Assembly: GCA_903898975.1 (NCBI GenBank)
Contig: CAIUHT010000530.1
Coordinates: forward strand, 1-5,264
Direction: 5' to 3'
DNA: 5,264 nucleotides
DNA from: an uncultured Planctomycetaceae bacterium
GTDB lineage: Bacteria > Planctomycetota > Planctomycetia > Planctomycetales > Planctomycetaceae
Shown here: positions 1 to 4,301 of the stretch, piece after piece
Numbering within the stretch: position 1 is the first letter of the stretch
How the letters are laid out: every line of letters begins with the position of its first letter
The notes under the pieces: generated by a model
What the model was told of the DNA's origin: nothing
Databases searched by the model: none
What the model saw: the letters and a program-made list of their open reading frames with translations, nothing else
Program-made: the position numbers and the translations under genes

Positions 1-68
1 ACAGCTGACGCAGCACAGTCTCAGCCTGACGCAGTGATCCAGCGAACGCGTCGGGCCACGGTGGCGCA

Positions 69-136
69 GCCAAGGCCATAATCGAGCCACAGCCAAAACC
101 AAGCCACAGCGAAAACAACGCCACAGTCCAACGCAA
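69..136. repeat. 17-bp tandem direct repeat, about four copies
   Basis: The heptamer GCCACAG occurs at 86, 103 and 120, a strict 17-base period. The units are 86-102 (GCCACAGCCAAAACCAA), 103-119 (GCCACAGCGAAAACAAC) and 120-136 (GCCACAGTCCAACGCAA). A more diverged copy at 69-85 matches the first of these at about 12 of 17 positions. The array lies 44 bases before the FG-GAP gene, in a stretch poorer in G and richer in A than the rest of the window. Role unknown; it could be an upstream regulatory array or a decayed microsatellite-like repeat. Confidence 0.6.
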
Positions 137-179
137 CGGAATTCCTCCATCCCGACCTCATTGAGACGCAAGGTGCCCC

Positions 180-1637
180 ATGGCTGAGCACGAGTGGAGA
201 CTGATACGTGGCTGGGTCTTGCGGTGCCTGCTGGCGGTGCTGGCGCTGACCGGGGGAGAGCGCGGTGCTCGGGGCGAGGTCGAATTCACCGACAAGACCG
301 CCGAGTTGGGGCTGGAGCCCGGGGGCGAGGCGGGCTGCTGGGCCGATTTCAACAACGATGGTTGGGTCGACCTCTGCTGCTCAGGGAAGGTCTGGCGGAA
401 TGAGCAGGGGAAGCGGTTTGTCCCCTGGGCCGATGTCGCGGTGACCAACGCGGTCGCGGCTGATTACAACAACGACGGCTTCTGCGATCTCTTCAGTTGG
501 TCGTCGCTTAAACTCTACCGCAACGTCGGCGGAGAAAAGTTCGTCGAAGCTCCGCTGCCGACACTTCCCAAGACCGTCTCCCGGGGGGCCTGTTGGGGAG
601 ACTGGAATGGTGACGGAGCGGTCGACCTCTACGTGGGGGGTTACGAAGACTGGGATGCGGGAATCACTTGGCCCTCGTTTGTGCTGCTCAACCAGGCGGG
701 CCAGTCTTTCGAAGTGGGACAGACCGACGCCCGGTATCGCGCCCGAGGGGTCGCCGCCTGTGACTTCGATGGCGATGGAGATCTCGACATCTACGCCTCG
801 AACTATCGACTCCAGCCCAACGTGCTGTGGATCAACAATGGCAAAGGGGTGTTCGAAGACCGGGCCGCCAAGCACAACGCCCTGGCGACCAGTGCTGGCT
901 TTGGTGGGGGGCACTCCATTGGGGCGGCGTGGGGCGACTTCGACAACGATGGGCTGTTCGACCTCTTCGCCGGGAACTTCGCCCACCAGGACGATCGGGG
1001 CGACCAGCCCAAGTCGCGGTTCCTGCGCAACCCGGGGGCTGCGGGGGAGTTTGTCTTTGAGGATCGCGGACCGTGCGGGGTGTTCTATCAGGAGTCGTAC
1101 GCGTCTCCCGCGGCGGGTGATTACGACAACGACGGCGATCTCGATCTGTTTTTCACCACAGTGTATGGGGTCGCGTCGTTCGGGCGTCCCAACTTTCCGA
1201 CCCTGTTTCGCAACGACGGTCCCTGGCAGTTCACCGACGCCAACGCCGTGGCGAAGACCGGCGGCCTCGGGCCCACCTACCAGGCCGCCTGGGCCGATTT
1301 CGACAACGACGGCGATCTCGACCTGCTGACGGCGGGCAAACTGCTGGTTAATGGCGGGACCGGTCGCCACTGGCTGAAGGTGCGGTTGGAGGGGGTGGGG
1401 CCGGTGAACCGTTCGGCGATTGGCACGCCCGTCCGGGTGAGACGCGGCGACAAGGTCTGGGTTCGCCAGGTCGAGGCGGGGACAGGAGAGGGAAATCAGA
1501 ACGATCTCACCCTGCACTTCGGACTGGGTGAGGGAGACGGACCAGTGACGCTCGAGATTGACTGGCTGGCCGGGTCGCAGAAGGTCGGGCCGGTGCCGGT
1601 CGATACGCTGCAGGTGATTCAGCGTCCGGTCCCGTAG
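180..1637 (+). CDS. Exported FG-GAP/VCBS repeat protein with C-terminal ASPIC/UnbV domain (CRTAC1-like)
   Basis: This encodes a predicted exported, calcium-binding beta-propeller of 485 residues. The N-terminus looks like a signal peptide: charged residues up to R10, a hydrophobic core at about 11-25, and probable cleavage near the ARG-EV junction at 32-33. Seven D-x-(D/N)-x-D-G-x-x-D loops begin at D56, D95, D141, D195, D253, D314 and D373, and all keep the acidic calcium ligands. The spacing suits a seven-bladed propeller. Residues about 391-480 match the ASPIC/UnbV domain, including NRSAIGTPVRVR and the LHFGLG signature at 445-450. This architecture resembles animal CRTAC1 and is common in planctomycetes and Acidobacteria; its biochemical role is generally unknown, with adhesion or matrix functions often proposed. 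The ATG at 180 is preceded by AAGGTG at 170-175, a short 4-base spacing. No reaction can be assigned. Confidence 0.93.
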   Translation: MAEHEWRLIRGWVLRCLLAVLALTGGERGARGEVEFTDKTAELGLEPGGEAGCWADFNNDGWVDLCCSGKVWRNEQGKRFVPWADVAVTNAVAADYNNDGFCDLFSWSSLKLYRNVGGEKFVEAPLPTLPKTVSRGACWGDWNGDGAVDLYVGGYEDWDAGITWPSFVLLNQAGQSFEVGQTDARYRARGVAACDFDGDGDLDIYASNYRLQPNVLWINNGKGVFEDRAAKHNALATSAGFGGGHSIGAAWGDFDNDGLFDLFAGNFAHQDDRGDQPKSRFLRNPGAAGEFVFEDRGPCGVFYQESYASPAAGDYDNDGDLDLFFTTVYGVASFGRPNFPTLFRNDGPWQFTDANAVAKTGGLGPTYQAAWADFDNDGDLDLLTAGKLLVNGGTGRHWLKVRLEGVGPVNRSAIGTPVRVRRGDKVWVRQVEAGTGEGNQNDLTLHFGLGEGDGPVTLEIDWLAGSQKVGPVPVDTLQVIQRPVP

Positions 1638-1648
1638 AGGGGGGGATT

Positions 1649-1697
1649 GGGTGGAGGGTGGAGGGTGGAGGGTGGAGGGTGGAGGGTGGAGGGTGGA
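1649..1697 (+). repeat. Heptamer tandem array (GGGTGGA)x7, G-quadruplex candidate
   Basis: Seven perfect contiguous copies of GGGTGGA run from 1649 to 1697, followed by two degraded copies (1698-1704 and 1705-1711). The array starts 12 bases after the stop codon of the FG-GAP gene. Each unit supplies a GGG run separated from the next by TGGA, so the plus strand, and any RNA made from it, could fold into a three-tier G-quadruplex with four-base loops. Because seven is not a multiple of three, the array stays open as a repeating GGGWRVE-type peptide, which lets the frame of the next gene extend through it. The array is probably non-coding and may vary in copy number by slippage. Confidence 0.9.
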
Positions 1698-1812
1698 GTG
1701 TGGAGAGTGGGGTGTGGTTGGGTTGGCGCTGGTCGACAGGGCGGATTGGGACTGGTGGTCAGCCGCGACAGGACCGGGCCGGGGACCTGGTCGTTGGTCT
1801 GGTGGGGTCGAT

Positions 1813-1831
1813 GGGAAGGGAACGGGGCGGG
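1813..1831 (+). promoter_or_regulatory. Purine-rich ribosome-binding region for the DUF455 gene
   Basis: A nearly all-purine stretch contains AAGGGA (1816-1821) and GGGG (1824-1827), the latter six bases before ATG 1834. It supports initiation at 1834 rather than at the GTG at 1651, which lies inside the heptamer array. The surrounding DNA is G-rich anyway, so the match is weaker evidence than it would be elsewhere. Confidence 0.5.
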
Positions 1832-1833
1832 TG

Positions 1834-2643
1834 ATGGAACTTCGCGAATTCGCCGATCGCGTGCTGGGGTCGGAGACGCTGGAAGAGAAACTGCGGACGG
1901 TTCGGGGGGGCTTCACCGATTGCGAGCCCGGCCCGGCCGAACGGATCGCGCTCCCTGCCCGGCCCGAGTCACTCCGCTTCTGCCAGCCCAGGCAGGCTCC
2001 CCCCATGCCGCACCTGCTGAGCCTGGGCGAGCCCCGTCGGCGGGGGATCGCGCATCACATCATGGCCAATCATGAGTTGCAGGCGCTCGAGGTGATGGCC
2101 TTTGTCTTGCGGGCCTTTCCCGAGGCCCCGTCGGAGTTTCGCCTGGGGCTGGCGCGGGTCATGTGCGATGAACAGCGACATACCCGTCTGCATGCCGAGC
2201 GGGGCGCTGAACTGGGTGTCCCCTTCGGCAGCCTGCCGGTGAATGGCTACTTCTGGGCCAAGGCGCAGGAGTTCGCCGAAGTTCTGGACTATCTCGCTGG
2301 TCTTCCGCTCACCTTCGAAGGGGGCAATCTCGACCACACCCTCGAATTCGAAGCGGCCTTTCGGGAGGCGGGGGATACGCGGGGGGGTGACATCATGCGG
2401 GCCATTCACCACGACGAGATTGAGCACGTCGCGTTTGGGTGGCGGTGGTTGCAGCGGCTCAAGCCAGCCGGGCAGTCGGAGTGGGACGCCTACGTCGCCC
2501 ACCTGCACTGGCCACTCCGTCCCTCGAAGTCGCGCGGGCGGGTCTTTCACCGCGAGCCGCGCCAGGCCGCCGGGTTGTCCCCCGAGTTCATCGCCCGGCT
2601 TGAAGCGGACGATCCCGAGGAACCCGCCCCACCCGGCGCGTAG
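1834..2643 (+). CDS. DUF455 family ferritin-like di-iron protein
   Basis: A 269-residue protein of the DUF455 family (Pfam PF04305), predicted to be a cytoplasmic four-helix bundle with a di-iron centre. Two ExxH motifs typical of ferritin-like helices are visible: E113-Q-R-H116 and E195-I-E-H198. The other iron-ligand glutamates are probably E81 or E86 in the helix following HHIMANHE, and E171 or E173 in LEFEAAF. The family lacks a settled function; distant relatives such as the tRNA hydroxylase MiaE suggest oxygen-dependent chemistry, but no substrate can be inferred here. The frame is open back to 1651, but those 61 extra residues are translated heptamer repeat and low-complexity sequence. 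The family's usual N-terminus (MELREFA and onward) begins at ATG 1834, behind a purine-rich ribosome-binding region. No signal peptide is visible. A hairpin follows the stop directly. Confidence 0.88.
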   Translation: MELREFADRVLGSETLEEKLRTVRGGFTDCEPGPAERIALPARPESLRFCQPRQAPPMPHLLSLGEPRRRGIAHHIMANHELQALEVMAFVLRAFPEAPSEFRLGLARVMCDEQRHTRLHAERGAELGVPFGSLPVNGYFWAKAQEFAEVLDYLAGLPLTFEGGNLDHTLEFEAAFREAGDTRGGDIMRAIHHDEIEHVAFGWRWLQRLKPAGQSEWDAYVAHLHWPLRPSKSRGRVFHREPRQAAGLSPEFIARLEADDPEEPAPPGA

Positions 2644-2664
2644 CGGTCGCGTCCCCCGCGACCG
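2644..2664 (+). terminator. GC-rich hairpin directly after the DUF455 stop codon
   Basis: CGGTCGCG (2644-2651) pairs perfectly with CGCGACCG (2657-2664) around a five-base TCCCC loop. The stem begins at the base after the TAG stop. The position suits a transcription terminator or an RNA 3' end stabiliser. No clear T-tract follows (GTCTGCTTGTG), so an intrinsic terminator of the classical type is not proven; the hairpin could instead belong to a dispersed palindromic repeat. Confidence 0.5.
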
Positions 2665-2719
2665 GTCTGCTTGTGATGGGGGCTGGCGGGCGACGGGGCG
2701 AACAGCGAAAGCGCGAGGA

Positions 2720-2735
2720 GCTTCTCCGGAGAAGC
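2720..2735. repeat. Perfect 16-bp palindrome
   Basis: GCTTCTCCGGAGAAGC reads identically on both strands, with no spacer between its arms. It is flanked by GAGGA on the left and CTCCC on the right, which could extend pairing imperfectly with a bulge. It may be a dimeric protein-binding site or part of a dispersed extragenic repeat. With no loop it would not form a stable RNA hairpin without opening the central bases. Confidence 0.6.
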
Positions 2736-2757
2736 CTCCCACAACGCTGAAGCCCGC

Positions 2758-2798
2758 GCCACCTCGGCTCCTCCGTGGCACGCGAGTGTGGCCGAGCC
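2758..2798. repeat. Structured palindromic element A with GCGA-loop hairpin
   Basis: CTCGGC (2763-2768) pairs with GCCGAG (2791-2796). Inside, CACGCGAGTG (2779-2788) can form a small hairpin, CAC-GCGA-GTG, whose loop is of the GNRA type. A competing pairing is GCCAC (2758-2762) with GTGGC (2775-2779). The decamer CACGCGAGTG recurs exactly at 4121-4130, next to another hairpin, and the left part (CGGCTCCTCCGTG) resembles the reverse complement of 4147-4156. This suggests a dispersed repeat family. Being intergenic in both places, it is probably not coding. Confidence 0.45.
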
Positions 2799-3100
2799 CG
2801 CCGGAACTGGGCGTGGTTCGCTTCGACTGATCGCGTCTGTCGTGTGCCGAGATCGATCGTTTTCACAGTCGACCTCTTACAGTCGCGACTTCTCCCACGG
2901 TAGGTTTTCATCGAGCCTAGCTGCTGCTTGGCGACGTTTTTCGCGGTGAATGCCGCCGTGATGTTCCGAGGCGGATTGTTTTTGGTCGCATGCCGACGGG
3001 CACATCGCTTGCTGGCTCGAGGTGAACGGGGCCGGTTGCTTCAAGAGCGGCGAGCGGGGCGTTACCCTGAGGTCAGATTCCTTGCTTCCCTCTCTCTAGT

Positions 3101-3140
3101 TCCCGAGTCATGCCGACAGTTCTGATCACTCCCGAGTCAT
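3101..3140 (+). repeat. 11-bp direct repeat spanning the dehydrogenase start codon
   Basis: TCCCGAGTCAT occurs at 3101-3111 and again at 3130-3140, offset by 29 bases. The first copy includes the first two bases of the ATG start codon, and the second lies in codons 7-11 and ends on the first base of an in-frame TTG. Repeats this close and this long are not expected often by chance, but one pair is weak evidence for an operator or a translational control site. Confidence 0.5.
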
Positions 3141-4105
3141 TGTTGGGCACCCGCGGCCCCTGGGTGGAAATCCTCGAAGAAGCGGGGCTGACCGTTGCCT
3201 ACCCTGAAGAGACGACATTCACCCGCGGCCTGGTCTCCGAGGCCGAGGCGGTGCGGGTGATGAAGCCCGCCTCGGCGATCATCGCCGGCGGCGAGCACTT
3301 CACACCGTCGGTGCTGGCGCAACTGCCGAACATGCGCGTGATCGCCCGGGCGGGGGTTGGTTACGACCGGGTGATCGTTCCTGAATCCACCCGGCGCGGG
3401 ATTGCCGTCTGCATCACCCCGACCGCCAACCACGAGGGGGTGGCCGAGCAGGTGTTCGCCCTGATTTTCGGCTTCGCCAAGGGCGTTGTCGTCAATGACG
3501 CCCGCACGCGGGCCGGGCAGTGGGTGGGGGAGTCGACCCGTCCCATTCGTGGCAAGACGCTGGGGTTGGTGGGGCTGGGCCGGATTGGCCGCAGCACCGC
3601 CATTCGCGGTCGCGCCATGGGGATGCGGGTGATTGCGTCCGACCAGTTCGCCGACCTGAACTTCGCCCGTCAGCACGGCATCGAGATGGTTGCCTTCGAG
3701 ACGCTGCTGGCCCAGAGCGATTACGTCAGCCTGCATTGCCCGCACAATGCCGAGACCAACCGCCTGATGGATAACCGGCGGTTCGCGCAGATGAAGCGGG
3801 GCAGCGTCCTGATCAACACCGCCCGCGGGGGGCTGGTGGTTGAAGCCGACCTGTTGACGGCGTTGAACAGCGGGCACCTGGCCGGAGCGGGGCTGGACGT
3901 CTTCGAACAGGAACCGGCCAAGGCCGACAATCCGCTGTTCCGGCTGCCCCAGGTGGTGGTCAGCCCTCACCTGGGGGGAGGCGACCGGTTGGCGCAAGAC
4001 AGTATGGGCATCGAGGCCGCCCAGTGCATCGCGCAGCTGTACCGCAATCAGTGGCCGGCCGGTGCCGTGGTCAATGAAGAACTGCGGGCCAACTGGAAGT
4101 GGTAA
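3110..4105 (+). CDS. NAD-dependent D-2-hydroxyacid dehydrogenase (phosphoglycerate dehydrogenase-like)
   Basis: A 331-residue cytoplasmic oxidoreductase that should interconvert a D-2-hydroxyacid and its 2-oxoacid using NAD. The substrate domain is split around the cofactor domain. The Rossmann motif GLGRIG is at 155-160, and D178 after the second strand (VIASD) favours NAD over NADP. The catalytic triad is R239 (NTARGG), E268 (FEQEP) and H287 (SPHLGG). ARAGVGYD (79-86) and the NHEGVAEQ segment (107-114) are typical of the phosphoglycerate dehydrogenase branch. It lacks the C-terminal ACT domain of many serine-pathway SerA enzymes, so 3-phosphoglycerate is possible but another hydroxyacid, such as glycerate or glyoxylate-type substrates, is equally open. 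No serine genes are adjacent. ATG 3110 fits the family N-terminus. No good Shine-Dalgarno precedes it; the upstream bases are pyrimidine-rich. Confidence 0.93.
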   Translation: MPTVLITPESLLGTRGPWVEILEEAGLTVAYPEETTFTRGLVSEAEAVRVMKPASAIIAGGEHFTPSVLAQLPNMRVIARAGVGYDRVIVPESTRRGIAVCITPTANHEGVAEQVFALIFGFAKGVVVNDARTRAGQWVGESTRPIRGKTLGLVGLGRIGRSTAIRGRAMGMRVIASDQFADLNFARQHGIEMVAFETLLAQSDYVSLHCPHNAETNRLMDNRRFAQMKRGSVLINTARGGLVVEADLLTALNSGHLAGAGLDVFEQEPAKADNPLFRLPQVVVSPHLGGGDRLAQDSMGIEAAQCIAQLYRNQWPAGAVVNEELRANWKW

Positions 4106-4120
4106 CCCGCCCAGGCGAGC

Positions 4121-4160
4121 CACGCGAGTGACCGCGGCTTCCGACCCACGGAGCCGCGGT
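4121..4160 (+). terminator. GC-rich hairpin after the dehydrogenase gene (palindromic element B)
   Basis: ACCGCGGCT (4131-4139) pairs perfectly with AGCCGCGGT (4152-4160). A further T-G and C-G pair is possible inside, leaving an eight-base loop. The stem starts 25 bases after the stop codon, a normal place for a terminator, but the following bases (GTGGTTGGGGTGG) are not a T-tract. The preceding CACGCGAGTG (4121-4130) is identical to 2779-2788 in the previous spacer, so this may be a copy of a dispersed palindromic repeat that also acts at transcript ends. Confidence 0.5.
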
Positions 4161-4290
4161 GTGGTTGGGGTGGACGGGGTGGCGTCCCCACGGCATGGCT
4201 GGTCAAGGGGATGTGGCAGTGGAGAGTTCCAGGTGTGCGAGGGCCCCGTCAACGCGGGTCGAAATGTGCAACGGTTCCACAGGGAAACAC

Positions 4291-4297
4291 GAGGTGA
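4291..4297 (+). promoter_or_regulatory. Shine-Dalgarno site of the transglutaminase-like gene
   Basis: GAGGTGA lies with its GAGG core seven bases before ATG 4302. This is the clearest ribosome-binding site in the window. It settles the start of the last gene at 4302, since a GTG inside the site itself is followed two codons later by a stop. Confidence 0.7.
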
Positions 4298-4301
4298 GCT
4301 G

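Larger units (their letters stand above)
2665..3109. other. Long non-coding spacer with palindromes, no convincing gene
   Basis: With the preceding hairpin this makes a 466-base gap between genes. Open frames here are short, arginine-rich or antisense to neighbours, and none shows a recognisable family. The first part (to about 2800) is GC-rich and full of inverted repeats, including a perfect 16-bp palindrome at 2720-2735 and a structured element at 2763-2796. From about 2820 onward the base composition is more even, as expected of a promoter region for the dehydrogenase gene, but no -35/-10 pair with acceptable spacing stands out. The heptamer ACAGTCG occurs twice, at 2865-2871 and 2879-2885. 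Just before the next gene is a pyrimidine-rich tract (about 3079-3104). Confidence 0.6.

Noticed and set aside
1..81. Possible 3' end of an upstream plus-strand gene (26 codons, ending TAA at 79-81)
   Set aside because: An open stretch this short is common by chance in GC-rich DNA, and its Ala/Gln/Pro-rich translation shows no motif. It cannot be separated from non-coding sequence without the upstream bases.
77..82. CATAAT as a -10 box for the FG-GAP gene
   Set aside because: It is one mismatch from the consensus, but nothing resembling a -35 box lies 16-18 bases upstream, and it overlaps the tandem repeat.
69..136. CRISPR array
   Set aside because: The 17-bp units are contiguous and similar along their whole length, with no unique spacers between them, and no cas gene is present.
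1..161. Divergent minus-strand starts at 150 (open to the window edge) and at 161 (46 codons, hydrophobic)
   Set aside because: The start at 150 has a GAGG-like site, but the peptide is Cys/Arg-rich with codon use unlike the real genes here. The 46-codon frame is largely the reverse reading of the 17-bp repeat.
381..2006. 541-codon open frame on the minus strand
   Set aside because: It is antisense to the FG-GAP gene. Its repeated VVVEI-type segments are the reverse reading of the Asp-rich calcium loops, and it also crosses the heptamer array. No domain is recognisable.
2928..3125. 65-codon plus-strand frame with a TTG start
   Set aside because: It has no ribosome-binding site, is Arg-rich without a family match, and overlaps the dehydrogenase start by 16 bases in another frame.
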